From Burkholderia pyrrocinia (GTDB taxonomy: Bacteria > Pseudomonadota > Gammaproteobacteria > Burkholderiales > Burkholderiaceae), in assembly GCF_018417535.1 (NCBI RefSeq), contig NZ_CP070977.1:1116001-1180000 (forward strand): DNA of 64,000 nt, written 5' to 3'. Position 1 is the stretch's first letter. The number at the start of each line of letters is the position of its first letter. The notes under the pieces were generated by a model. It was given only the letters and a program-made list of their open reading frames with translations. It had not been told where the DNA came from and did not search any database. The position numbers and the translations under genes were made by a program. Positions 43,195-52,510 of this stretch are shown piece after piece.

Positions 43195-46100
43195 CGCCGT
43201 CCCCCTTCCTGGAGTTGTTCACTCGCGAGCCAGACCGCTTCGATCCGTTCGCGATAGTCGCCCGGCTGCTGCCACAAGCCGCGCTGCATCGCCTCGACGA
43301 AGCGTTCGCAGATGCCGTGCAGCGCCTTCGGGTTGTGCCGTTCGAGGAACGCGCGCGTGTCGTCGTCGAACAGGTATGCGTCGGCGACGAGCGCGTACTG
43401 GTGATCGGACAGCACGCGCGCGGTCGCGTCATAGCCGTACAGGTAGTCGACGGTCGCGGCCAGCTCGGCCGCGCCCTTGTAACCATGGCGCTTCACGCCG
43501 TCGAGCCATTTCGGGTTGACGACGCGCGAGCGGATCACGCGCGCGATCTCCTCGCGCAGCGTGCGCATCTTCGGCGCGACCGGGTTCGCATGGTCGCCGT
43601 GGTAGATGCTCGGCTGCTGCCCGGACAGGTGCCGCACGGCCGCCGTCATCCCGCCCTGGAACTGGTAGTAGTCGTTCGAATCGAGGATGTCGTGCTCGCG
43701 GCTGTCCTGGTTCTGCACGACGACGTCGATCGTCGCCAGCCGCTCGCCGAACACGTCGGGCGCGGCGTCGCCCGCGCTGTTCTGCGCGTACGCATGGCCG
43801 CCCCACTGGCGGTACGCATCCGCGAGATCGGCGTCGGTCTGCCAGCGGCGCTGGTCGATCAGGTCCTGCAGGCCCGCGCCGTAGCTGCCCGGCCGCGCGC
43901 CGAACACGCGCCAGCCGGCGCGGCGCCGCGCTTCGTCGGGCGGCACGCCCTGCGTGATCCATTTCGCGCGTTCGCGCTCGATGCGTGCGCGGATCGGGTT
44001 CATTTCCTCCGGCTCGTCGAGCGCGGCGACGGCCTGCACGGCCGCGTCGAACAGGTGCATCAGGTTCGGAAACGCGTCGCGGAAGAAGCCCGATACGCGC
44101 AGTGTCACGTCGATGCGCGGCCGGTCGAAGATCTCGATCGGCAGGATCTCGAAGTCGGTCACGCGATGGCTGCCGTGCGCCCATTTCGGCCGCACGCCGA
44201 GCAGCGCGAACGCCTGCGCGATGTCGTCGCCGCCCGTGCGCATCGTCGCCGTACCCCACACCGACAGGCCGATCGCGCGCGGATAGTCGCCGTGATCCTG
44301 CAGATGACGCTCGATCAGCTGTTGCGCGGATTTCAGGCCGAGCGACCACGCTGCCTGCGTCGGCACTGCGCGCGTGTCGACCGAGTAGAAATTTCGGCCG
44401 GTCGGCAGCACGTCGGGACGGCCGCGCGACGGCGAACCGCTCGGCCCCGGCGGCACGAAGCGGCCGTCGAGCCCGCGCAGCAACTGGCGCATTTCCTCGC
44501 CGCCGCATGCGTCGAGCGCAGGCATCAGCGTCGCGCGAACGCGTTCGATCACCGCGAGCGTATGCGGCCATTCGCCGGGCGGCGTCGCGTCGGTGCCGGG
44601 GTTGCCCCCGGTGGCCGCGCACAGCCCGTCCAGCCATTGCTGCGCGAGCCGTTCGAGCCGCTCGCGCGTATCGCCCGCATGACGCCACGGCGATCCATCG
44701 AGCGCCTGCAGGATCGCCGGGCGCGGGCCGGCCCACGGCGCGGCCCAGTCGGCCGACAGCGGATCGAAATCGTCGCCGAGCATCAGGTCGCGCGCGAGCG
44801 CGCCGATCAGCCCCGCGCGCGCGCCCTTGCCGTCGCCGACCGGAAAGCGCGCGAGCGCAAGCAGCGTGTCGCGTCGCTGGCGATCGGCCGGCGACACGCC
44901 GAACACGTGCAGCCCGTCGCGAATCTGCGCTTCCTTCAATTCGCACAGCCACGCGTCGACTCGCGTCAGCAGCGCATCCTCGTCGCCCGCGTCGCGCGGC
45001 GGCGATACGCTCAGTTCGTCGTGCAGCCGATGTTCGGCGATCGTCGCGAGGATCGTCTTGCGCAGCAGCTTCGCGCGCCGCGCGTCGACCATCAGCGCTT
45101 CGTAGTATTCGTCGACCTGCCGCTCGAGATCCTGCAGCGGCCCGTAGTTTTCCGCGCGCGTGAGCGGCGGCATCAGGTGATCGACGATCACCGCCTGCGC
45201 GCGGCGCTTCGCCTGGCTGCCCTCGCCCGGATCGTTGACGATGAACGGATACAGGTGCGGCAGCGGCCCGAGCGTCAGGTCGGGCCAGCACGCGTCGGAC
45301 AGCGCGACGCTCTTGCCCGGCAGCCATTCGAGGTTGCCGTGCTTGCCGAGGTGGATGACCGCGTCGATGCGATACGCATCGCGCAGCCAGAAATAGAACG
45401 CGAGGTACGCATGCGGCGGCACGAGATCCGCGTCGTGGTAGCTCGCGTAGTCGTTCTCGCCGCGCGAGCGCGACGGCTGGATGCCGACGAACACGTTGCC
45501 CGCGCGCCAGCCCGCGATCGTGAAACGCCCGTGGCGCAGCGTCGGGTCGGCCTCGGGCGGGCCCCAGCGCTCGTTCAGCGCGTCGCGCACGGCCGCCGGC
45601 AGCCGCGCGAAATGCGCGGCGTAGTCGGCCAGCGCGAAACTCTGGAACGCCGGGCGCAGCGCATGCACGGCCACGTCGTTGGTCACGCCTTCGGTGAGCC
45701 GTGCGATCAGCGCGTCGCCATCGGGCGGCAGGTCGGCCAGCGCGTAGCCCGCGTCGCGCAGCGCCGCGAGCACGCGCAGCGCGGACGCCGGCGTGTCGAG
45801 CCCGACGCCGTTGCCGATCCGCCCTTCGCTTTGCGGATAGTTCGCGAGAATCAGCGCGATGCGCTTGCTCGCGTTGTCGAGCGTGCGCAGCCGGCACCAG
45901 CCGCGCGCGAGCGCCGCGACGAACGCGATCCGCTCGGCGTCCGGCTGATAGCGCACGACGTCGACCTCGGTGTGCGGACAGCGATACGCGAGCCCCTTGA
46001 AGCTCACCGCGCGCGTGACGATGCGCCCGTCGACCTCGGGCAGCGCGATATGCATCGCGATGTCGCGTGCGTGCAGGCCCTGGTTATCGGTGACCCATGC

Positions 46101-47000
46101 GTCGCGATTGCCGCCGGACAGGATCACCTGCAGCACCGGCGCGTCGCCGGCGAGCACCTCCGGCTCGGCCGCATCGATCGCGCCGGCCGCGAACGCGGTC
46201 GTGTTCAGCACGAGCGCGACGCCGTGCGTATCGCAGAGTTGCGTGATGACCTCGCGACTCACCGCGTCCTTCAGCGACGTCACCGCGATCGGCAGCGGAT
46301 TCAGCCCCTCCCGAACGAGTGCGTCGGCCAGCGCATCGAACACGGCCGTGTTCGCGGCCTGCCAGTGCGCACGATAGAACAGGATCGCGACGACCGGCGC
46401 GCCGGGCGTGCAGCGCGGCCGCCAGTCGTCGACGCTCGCGCGGTCGCGCGCCGGGTGATACAGCGCGGCGGCCGGCAGCGGACGCGGCAGCTCGGGTTCG
46501 TCGCCGAAGCCGAGCGTATGGAATGCGATGCTGCGCAGCAGCGCGTCGGCGTTGTGCACGCCGCCTTCGCGCAGGTAACGCCACCACAGCCGGCACAGGT
46601 CGGGCGCGACCGTGCTTTTCGCGACGAGGTTCGGGTCTTCCTGCAGGTCGCCCGAGAACATCGCGAGCTGCTGAGCGCGCTTCGACGCGAGCGACTCGGC
46701 CTGCTCGATCCCGTACGGCCAGTACGCTTCGCCGCCGAGATGATCGATCACGACCGTCTTCGCGTGGCGCAGCACGTCGTCGACATAGAAATCGACGGAC
46801 GCCGGCTGCCGCAGGAACGTGACGTTCGCGAGCCGCACGCTCGGGAAGCCGGCCGGCAGTTGCGGCACGACGCTCGCGAGCAGCGACAGCGTCGTGTCGG
46901 CCGAACTCAGGATCACGATGTCGGCCGGCTGCTGGTCGATCCGGACGACGCCCTGCGTATCGTCGACGAAGCCGCCCGGCGTGGTGCGCAGCAGATGCAT
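43191..47000 (-). CDS. cobN: Cobaltochelatase large subunit
   Basis: A 1269-residue CobN, the subunit that binds hydrogenobyrinate a,c-diamide and inserts cobalt using ATP. Typical blocks are SSADTTLSLLASVVPQLPAG at the N terminus, VIHLGKHGNLEWLPGKSVAL in the middle and YGAGLQDLIDQRRWQTDADL, SNDYYQFQGGMTAAVRHLSG toward the C terminus. The length is normal. It starts 6 bp after cobW and overlaps the chelatase ATPase gene by ATGA, so all chelatase parts are co-expressed. Confidence 0.96.
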   Translation of the reverse strand: MHLLRTTPGGFVDDTQGVVRIDQQPADIVILSSADTTLSLLASVVPQLPAGFPSVRLANVTFLRQPASVDFYVDDVLRHAKTVVIDHLGGEAYWPYGIEQAESLASKRAQQLAMFSGDLQEDPNLVAKSTVAPDLCRLWWRYLREGGVHNADALLRSIAFHTLGFGDEPELPRPLPAAALYHPARDRASVDDWRPRCTPGAPVVAILFYRAHWQAANTAVFDALADALVREGLNPLPIAVTSLKDAVSREVITQLCDTHGVALVLNTTAFAAGAIDAAEPEVLAGDAPVLQVILSGGNRDAWVTDNQGLHARDIAMHIALPEVDGRIVTRAVSFKGLAYRCPHTEVDVVRYQPDAERIAFVAALARGWCRLRTLDNASKRIALILANYPQSEGRIGNGVGLDTPASALRVLAALRDAGYALADLPPDGDALIARLTEGVTNDVAVHALRPAFQSFALADYAAHFARLPAAVRDALNERWGPPEADPTLRHGRFTIAGWRAGNVFVGIQPSRSRGENDYASYHDADLVPPHAYLAFYFWLRDAYRIDAVIHLGKHGNLEWLPGKSVALSDACWPDLTLGPLPHLYPFIVNDPGEGSQAKRRAQAVIVDHLMPPLTRAENYGPLQDLERQVDEYYEALMVDARRAKLLRKTILATIAEHRLHDELSVSPPRDAGDEDALLTRVDAWLCELKEAQIRDGLHVFGVSPADRQRRDTLLALARFPVGDGKGARAGLIGALARDLMLGDDFDPLSADWAAPWAGPRPAILQALDGSPWRHAGDTRERLERLAQQWLDGLCAATGGNPGTDATPPGEWPHTLAVIERVRATLMPALDACGGEEMRQLLRGLDGRFVPPGPSGSPSRGRPDVLPTGRNFYSVDTRAVPTQAAWSLGLKSAQQLIERHLQDHGDYPRAIGLSVWGTATMRTGGDDIAQAFALLGVRPKWAHGSHRVTDFEILPIEIFDRPRIDVTLRVSGFFRDAFPNLMHLFDAAVQAVAALDEPEEMNPIRARIERERAKWITQGVPPDEARRRAGWRVFGARPGSYGAGLQDLIDQRRWQTDADLADAYRQWGGHAYAQNSAGDAAPDVFGERLATIDVVVQNQDSREHDILDSNDYYQFQGGMTAAVRHLSGQQPSIYHGDHANPVAPKMRTLREEIARVIRSRVVNPKWLDGVKRHGYKGAAELAATVDYLYGYDATARVLSDHQYALVADAYLFDDDTRAFLERHNPKALHGICERFVEAMQRGLWQQPGDYRERIEAVWLASEQLQEGGRR

Positions 47001-47006
47001 CGCGCG

Positions 47007-48086
47007 TTACGCCTGTTGCGGTTCGGCCGCGCACGCGGCGTCGAACGCGCGCTGCAGCGCGGCCGCGTCGAGATCCTCGCCGATCAGCACGAAGCGGCTC
47101 GCGCGCGTTTCGCCGTCCTGCCAGCGGCGGTCGAAATAGCTGTCGAAGCGGCGGCCGACGCCCTGGATCACGAGCCGCATCGGCGCGCCGGGCAGCGCGG
47201 CGAAGCCTTTCGCGCGGTAGATCGTGTGCGTCTCGACGACACGCTGCAGCGCGGCGATCGTCGCTTCGCGCGTGAGCGCGTCGCCCGACACGACCACCGA
47301 GTCGAAATCGTCGTGATGATGATCGTGATCGCCGTCGTCGGCCGAGCCGTGATGGTCGTGACGCAGGTGGATCGTTTCCTCCGACGCCGATTCGAGCCCG
47401 AGCAGCATCGCGAGGTCGAGCTCGCCGCGCGTCGCGCGCACGATCTTCACCTGCGGCGGGATCTCGTCGCGGATCGCGGTTTCGATCTGCGCGAACTGCG
47501 CGTCGCCGACGAGATCGGCCTTGTTCACGATCACGAGATCGGCGGACGACAGTTGGTCGGCGAACAGTTCGTGCAGCGGCGATTCATGATCGAGGTTCGG
47601 ATCGGCGCGGCGTTGCGCGTCGACGGCCTGCGGGTTTTCCGCGAACTGGCCGCTCGCGGCCGCCGGCCCGTCGACGACGGTCACGACCGCGTCGACCGTG
47701 AAGCTGTTGCGGATCGTCGGCCAGTTGAACGCCTGCACGAGCGGCTTCGGCAGCGCGAGCCCGGAAGTCTCGATCAGCACGTGGTCGATGTCCGCGCGGC
47801 GCTCGACGAGCGCCTCCATCACCGGGTAGAACTCTTCCTGCACCGTGCAGCACAGGCAGCCGTTCGCGAGCTCGTAAAGCTGGCCCGACGCTTCGTCCTG
47901 CGCGTCGTCGCAGCCGATGCCGCAGCCCTTGAGGATTTCGCCGTCGATGCCGAGCTCGCCGAATTCGTTGACGATCACCGCGATGCGGCGGCCTTCGGCG
48001 TGCTGCAGGATGTGGCGCATCAGCGTCGTCTTGCCGCTGCCGAGAAAGCCCGTGACGATCGTGACGGGCAGCTTGCGTAGGGTCAT
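47007..48086 (-). CDS. cobW: CobW-family zinc/cobalt-related G3E GTPase
   Basis: A 359-residue GTPase: Walker A VTGFLGSGKTTLMRHIL at the N terminus, the metal-binding NGCLCCTV (CxCC), ETSGLALPKPLV, the G4 motif VIVNKADLV and a His-rich loop (HLRHDHHGSADDGDHDHHHD) before the C-terminal CobW domain. G3E GTPases deliver metal to partner enzymes; beside cobN this one probably serves cobalt loading. It lies 25 bp after the NiCoT transporter gene and 6 bp before cobN. Confidence 0.95.
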   Translation of the reverse strand: MTLRKLPVTIVTGFLGSGKTTLMRHILQHAEGRRIAVIVNEFGELGIDGEILKGCGIGCDDAQDEASGQLYELANGCLCCTVQEEFYPVMEALVERRADIDHVLIETSGLALPKPLVQAFNWPTIRNSFTVDAVVTVVDGPAAASGQFAENPQAVDAQRRADPNLDHESPLHELFADQLSSADLVIVNKADLVGDAQFAQIETAIRDEIPPQVKIVRATRGELDLAMLLGLESASEETIHLRHDHHGSADDGDHDHHHDDFDSVVVSGDALTREATIAALQRVVETHTIYRAKGFAALPGAPMRLVIQGVGRRFDSYFDRRWQDGETRASRFVLIGEDLDAAALQRAFDAACAAEPQQA

Positions 48087-48111
48087 GGAATATCCAGTGT
48101 CGTAAGGGGAG

Positions 48112-49170
48112 TCAGGCCGAGATCGTCACGTCGATCTCGTCGTAGCGCTTTAACCGGTAGATCAGGGCCGACACGAGCCAGCATGCGAGGAACAGGCCGA
48201 TCACGACGTAGCCGAGCATGCCGAAATGCGACGCCACCATCGACGCGAAGTCCCACACCGGGCCCTGCAGCGACAGCTTGTCCGCGAGCAGCGCGAGCAC
48301 CTCGATGCCGCCGATCAGCGCGGCGACCAGCACCGACACGAAGGTGATCGTCATGTTGTAGTAGATCTTGCGGATCGGCCGCACGTACGCCCAGCGATAC
48401 GCGCCCATCATCAGGATGCCGTCGGTCGTGTCGACCAGCGTCATGCCGGCGGTGAACAGCACCGGCAGCGCCATCACGGACCAGAACGACAGACCGCCCT
48501 GCACCTGCGCCGCCGAGATGCCGAACAGCGCGATCTCGGTCGCCGTATCGAAGCCGAAGCCGAACAGGAACCCGACCGGATACAGGTGCCAGCTACGCGA
48601 CACGAGCCGGAACAGCGGGCGGAACAGGCGCGCGAGCACGCCGCGCTGGTTCAGCAGCAGGTCGAGATCGGCGTCGACGATCGGCTCGCCGCGCCGCGCG
48701 GCGCGAAACGTCCGGTAGACGGAAATCAGGATCAGCAGGTTCGCGATCGCGAGCACCAGCAGGAAGAACGCCGACACGCTCGTGCTGATCACGCCCCCCC
48801 ACGCTTTCATGCTCTCGAAGCGCGCGAGCGACGCGGCCGTGAGCGTGACCACGACCGACATCACCATCACCACCGTCGAGTGGCCGAGCGAGAAGAACAG
48901 GCCCGCGCCGAGCGGGCTGCGGCCCTCCTGCATCAGCTTGCGCGTGACGTTGTCGATGGCCGCGATGTGGTCGGCGTCGACCGCATGGCGCAGCCCGAAC
49001 ACGTACGCGAGCAGCGCGGTGCCGAGCAGCACGGGCTGGTCGTGGAAGGCGGCGAACGCCCAGATCCACGCGCCTGCGTTGAAGGCGATCAGCAGCGCAT
49101 AGATCGCGACGATCTTGCCGCGCAGCCCGGAGGAACTGTCGTTGAACAGGCGAAACAGCGAATCGAGCAT
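48112..49170 (-). CDS. NiCoT-family nickel/cobalt permease (HoxN/NixA type)
   Basis: A 352-residue inner-membrane transporter with eight predicted spans. The family signature RHAVDADHIAAIDNVTRKLM (HX4DH) lies in the second span; further blocks are FFSLGHSTVVM, GFGFDTATEI and LFTAGMTLVDTTDGILM. AAAGGAG precedes the ATG at 49170. It is the first gene behind a cobalamin riboswitch, which makes cobalt the likely main substrate, supplying CobN. Confidence 0.95.
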   Translation of the reverse strand: MLDSLFRLFNDSSSGLRGKIVAIYALLIAFNAGAWIWAFAAFHDQPVLLGTALLAYVFGLRHAVDADHIAAIDNVTRKLMQEGRSPLGAGLFFSLGHSTVVMVMSVVVTLTAASLARFESMKAWGGVISTSVSAFFLLVLAIANLLILISVYRTFRAARRGEPIVDADLDLLLNQRGVLARLFRPLFRLVSRSWHLYPVGFLFGFGFDTATEIALFGISAAQVQGGLSFWSVMALPVLFTAGMTLVDTTDGILMMGAYRWAYVRPIRKIYYNMTITFVSVLVAALIGGIEVLALLADKLSLQGPVWDFASMVASHFGMLGYVVIGLFLACWLVSALIYRLKRYDEIDVTISA

Positions 49171-49371
49171 GACGCTCCTTTGCGAACGGTCGACATGAAG
49201 AATGCCAACACGGCCGTCGCTGCCCGGCCCCGCGCGGTCCGGCCTGCCATCGGGCCGGATCATGCGCGCTCGCGCAGGCGGCCGGACGACGGGAATCGGG
49301 AAACGCTCGGGTGTCGGGCACGCTGCGGCCGTGGACGATGCGCCGCCTCCCCGCGGCGCTGAACCCCAATG
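49171..49371 (-). promoter_or_regulatory. Leader between riboswitch and NiCoT gene
   Basis: About 200 nt of transcript leader that can hold the expression platform. A hairpin GCGCCGC / GCGGCGC (49340-49359), enclosing a GGGGAG loop in the mRNA, lies 17 nt past the aptamer and could be a regulated stem. Confidence 0.45.
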
Positions 49372-49580
49372 TTTAGGCCGGTATCCGGGCTGGCGAACAC
49401 GCCGCTTCGCCTTCCCGGGTGCACAGGGCATCCAGTGGCGGTCGTCCGCATGCGCGCGCGGCATGCGGCGAAGCGGCGCTGCATCGCGGCGGGCACGATG
49501 CGTTCGCTTACCGTTGCGGGGGCAGCACAGGTTGGCTCGACTGCGATGCAGGCAGGCTCCCTGTTTCCCGTTTAACTGCG
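49372..49580 (-). ncRNA. Cobalamin riboswitch upstream of NiCoT-cobW-cobN-chlD
   Basis: Read on the minus strand: GTTAAACGGGAAACAGGG (start near 49577), GCTGCCCCCGCAACGGTAAG, CGCCACTGGATG, CCGGGAAGGC and the B12-box region GCCAGCCCGGATACCGGCC (49394-49376). All conserved blocks of the AdoCbl aptamer are present in order. It should shut down cobalt uptake and chelation when cobalamin is plentiful. It closely resembles the aptamer at 52145. Confidence 0.93.
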
Positions 49581-49713
49581 CGCGCCGGAGGGCGCGCGCG
49601 AGCACCAAAACGCGTGCGAGTGTAGGCGCCGGGGGCGGGAGCGTCAAGGCGGCCGCCGACGGGCGCGTCGGACGGGTTCGGTGCGTGTGTGCATCCTGCC
49701 GTCAACTTCAGAC

Positions 49714-49732
49714 GAGAACGATTGTCGTTTTC
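49714..49732. promoter_or_regulatory. Fur box upstream of TonB receptor
   Basis: GAGAACGATTGTCGTTTTC matches the 19-bp Fur consensus at 13 positions and is itself roughly palindromic. It lies 77-95 bp before the receptor start, a normal place for iron repression. Confidence 0.65.
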
Positions 49733-49808
49733 GCTTGCACGGGATAAACTTTTCCTGATCGCAAGCCGAAGCAGAAAAACCCGTTCATTCAGTAATCCTG
49801 ATATTCAA

Positions 49809-51959
49809 ATGCCGAAACGTCTCAATTACGGGCGGCGGCGCGACGCGCTGCCCATCGCGCTGTGCGCAATGCTGTCGACTTGTCCCTGCGTGTCCGGGGC
49901 CGCCGAAGCCGAAGTCGGCGCCGAAGCCGAGCTGCCGGTGCTGGAGGTGCGCGCGCGCCGCCATCCGCACGATCCGCGTCCCGAGCAGGTGAGCACCGCG
50001 ACGCGCGCCGCGAGCGACCCGCGCGACGTGCCGCAGACCATCGACACCGTGTCGGTCGACGAGACGCTGTCCTACGGCGGCCGCACGCTCGCCGACGCGC
50101 TCGCGGGCGTGCCCGGCATATCGAACACGTCGGACACGCGGTTCGACGCGTTCCGGCTGCGCGGCTTCTCCAGCGCGGGCGACCTGCTGCTCGACGGCAT
50201 GCGCGACGACGCGCAGTACGTGCGCGGTCTCGGCAACATCGAACGCGTCGAGGTGCTGAAGGGGCCGGCTGCGGCGCTGTATGGCCGCGGCAGCGGCGGC
50301 GGCGTGATCAATCGCATCACCAAGCAGCCGCAGCCCGAGAATTTCGGCAGTGTGTCCGCGACGACGGGCAGCTACGGCCGGCTCGGCGTGTCGGCCGACC
50401 TCAATCGCGCACTTTCGCCGCGCTGGAGCATGCGCGTGAACGCCGGGCGCGAGTATCAACGCAGCTTCCGCGACGCGGTCGACGGCACGCGCCAGTATGT
50501 GGCGCCGTCGCTCAAATGGCAGGGCGAGCGCAGCAGCTGGCTGATGCAGTTCGAATACGACGCTTACGAGCGCGTACCCGATCGCGGGATGCCCGCGGCG
50601 GTCGCCGCGGTCGATCCGGCCGGCAAACCGGTCGCGTTCACGCTGCCGCCGGCGTCGCGCCGCACCTTTTTCGGCGTGGCCGACCGCGACACGATCCGCG
50701 ACGCGAGCATGAACTGGCGGTCGGTGTTCACGCGGCAGCTGGGCGGCGACTGGCAGGTGCGCCACCTGCTGAGCGTGCTCGACCTGCACAGCACGTTCGA
50801 CAACACCTACGTCACGCAGGGTTACGTGACGAAACCGCGCGACTACGCGCGCGTGCAGCGGGCCCGCTATCTGCAGGACCTTCGGCACCTGAACGTGCAG
50901 ACCGATCTTGAACTGAGCGGCAGCGTGACGACCGGGCCGGTCGCCCATCACCTGCTGCTCGGTGTCGAATACGGCTGGCAGCGGCGAGCGCCGCGGTTGT
51001 GGAGCGCCACCGCGTCGCCGGTCTCGATCACCGCCCCCGACAACGTCGACCGTCGCGGGTCCGCGCCGGTCCCGTACATGATGAACCGCCATCTCGCGAC
51101 CGACTACGCGCTCTACGCGCAGGACCGGATCGACATCGGGCGCGCATGGAAACTGCTGACCGGCCTGCGCTGGGATCGCTTCGTCGCCGATTCGACGAGC
51201 CAGTTGAACGGATTGCAGGCGCGACGCGCGTCGACCGCGTGGAGCCCGCGGCTCGGCATCGTATGGTCGCCGCTCGACGCGCACAGCGTCTACGCATCCT
51301 GGAGCAAGAATTTCGCGCCGGTCGGCGGCGACCTGATCGGCATCACGCCGGGCGCGCGCGGCAATGCGAACGATCTCGGCCCGCAATACAGCCGGCAGGT
51401 CGAAGTGGGCATCAAGAGCGACTGGCTGGACGGCAAACTCAGCACCACGCTCTCGGCATTCCAGATCGATCTGTACAACCGCAAGACCGCCGATCCGGTC
51501 AGGCCCGGCTATTTCGAGCTGACCGGCCTCGAGCGCAATCGCGGCGTCGAACTCGGCATTGCCGGCAGGCTGGCCGGCGACTGGTTCGCGCGCGGCGGGA
51601 TCGGCTGGCAGAACGCGCGGATCGTCGAGGCCGAAGCGAAATCCGTCGGCAAGCGATCGGCCGGCGTGTCGTCGTCCAACGGCAGCCTGTTCGTCGGCTA
51701 TGCGCCGCTCTCCGGCTTCTTCGCGGAAGCCGGCGTGATCTACGAAGGCGCGCGCTACGCCGATCGCGACAACCTGCTCACGCTGCCCGCCCATGTACGC
51801 TGGGACGGCAAGCTTGGCTACCGCATGCGCGACCTCGATCTGACGCTGGCGGTCGTCAATCTCACGGGTCGCAACGACTACGCGAATGCGACGAGCGTCG
51901 CGCAGATCATGCCGGGCGCACCACGAACGTTCACGCTGACCGCCGCCTACAAGTTCTGA
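49809..51959 (+). CDS. TonB-dependent siderophore receptor, Fiu/PiuA-like
   Basis: A 716-residue outer-membrane receptor. After the signal region come a TonB-box-like ELPVLEVRA, the plug (RTLADALAGVPGISNTSDTR, DLLLDGMRDDAQYVRGLGNI, VEVLKGPAAALYGRGSGGGV) and a 22-strand barrel ending in YKF. Plug wording fits the catecholate-siderophore group, not BtuB. Iron control is suggested by the Fur box upstream, and no cobalamin aptamer precedes it although B12 riboswitches lie on both sides. The ATG at 49809 is used; the frame is open further upstream without a signal peptide. Confidence 0.9.
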   Translation: MPKRLNYGRRRDALPIALCAMLSTCPCVSGAAEAEVGAEAELPVLEVRARRHPHDPRPEQVSTATRAASDPRDVPQTIDTVSVDETLSYGGRTLADALAGVPGISNTSDTRFDAFRLRGFSSAGDLLLDGMRDDAQYVRGLGNIERVEVLKGPAAALYGRGSGGGVINRITKQPQPENFGSVSATTGSYGRLGVSADLNRALSPRWSMRVNAGREYQRSFRDAVDGTRQYVAPSLKWQGERSSWLMQFEYDAYERVPDRGMPAAVAAVDPAGKPVAFTLPPASRRTFFGVADRDTIRDASMNWRSVFTRQLGGDWQVRHLLSVLDLHSTFDNTYVTQGYVTKPRDYARVQRARYLQDLRHLNVQTDLELSGSVTTGPVAHHLLLGVEYGWQRRAPRLWSATASPVSITAPDNVDRRGSAPVPYMMNRHLATDYALYAQDRIDIGRAWKLLTGLRWDRFVADSTSQLNGLQARRASTAWSPRLGIVWSPLDAHSVYASWSKNFAPVGGDLIGITPGARGNANDLGPQYSRQVEVGIKSDWLDGKLSTTLSAFQIDLYNRKTADPVRPGYFELTGLERNRGVELGIAGRLAGDWFARGGIGWQNARIVEAEAKSVGKRSAGVSSSNGSLFVGYAPLSGFFAEAGVIYEGARYADRDNLLTLPAHVRWDGKLGYRMRDLDLTLAVVNLTGRNDYANATSVAQIMPGAPRTFTLTAAYKF

Positions 51960-52144
51960 CGACGCAGGGTCGCCGCCGCATGCCGGTCAACGCGTGCGAG
52001 TCAGCCTGGCGACCGACGCGACGTTTTTGCAACGCATGGAATCGGATTTGCCCTTGCCGTGCGTGGCGCCAGGGTCACGCATCGGCATGCCGACGCGTGT
52101 GCTATCGTATGCGCCGCGTTCGGTGCTCGCATGCGCATTCCGCG

Positions 52145-52330
52145 CATGCAGTTAAACGGGAAACAGGAGGCGGACCACCGCCCGGCCTGTGCTGTCCCCG
52201 CAACGGTACGCCGCCCGCGCGACGCGCTTCCCCGCGCACGCGCCCATGCCGCCCACGATGCCACTGCCCTTCAGCCGGGCGGGAAGGCTGCGGCCTGGCG
52301 AGCGGCCAGCCCGGATACCGGCCGACGCAA
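52145..52330 (+). ncRNA. Cobalamin riboswitch upstream of cobA-cobE-cobO-cobB
   Basis: Conserved blocks in order: GTTAAACGGGAAACAGG (52149-52165), CTGTCCCCGCAACGGT, GCCACTG at about 52259-52265, GCGGGAAGGC and the B12-box region GCCAGCCCGGATACCGGCC (52305-52323). Start and end blocks are almost identical to the minus-strand aptamer at 49372-49580, pointing to duplication or strong constraint. Confidence 0.93.
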
Positions 52331-52391
52331 GGGGCGAGCCCGACGCTCGCCGAACGCCCGATCCGCGGGGGACGGATGGGGTGCGCATTCC

Positions 52392-52409
52392 GCCCGCGTT
52401 CGCGCGGGC
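52392..52409 (+). terminator. Hairpin in the cobA leader
   Basis: GCCCGCG-TTCG-CGCGGGC, a 7-bp GC stem with a TTCG tetraloop between the riboswitch and cobA. A second hairpin GGCGAGC / GCTCGCC lies just upstream (about 52331-52349). Either could be the regulated element of the riboswitch; no long T-run follows. Confidence 0.45.
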
Positions 52410-52510
52410 TTCGCCCGATCCTTTATGCGTTGCCTGTCCGCCGGCCGCCGATGTGCCGCCCGCCTTCCCCTTTCCACTGTCTCGACACGGTGCGCGCCGT
52501 GCCGCGCGCG

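Noticed and set aside
43179..48080. A 1633-codon open frame on the plus strand opposite cobN and cobW
   Set aside because: It is the antisense shadow of high-GC coding DNA: Arg/His/Asp-rich, no family motifs, while the minus strand encodes clear CobN and CobW.
49809..51959. TonB receptor as the B12 receptor BtuB
   Set aside because: Plug motifs are of the siderophore type, a Fur box precedes it and no cobalamin aptamer lies in its leader.
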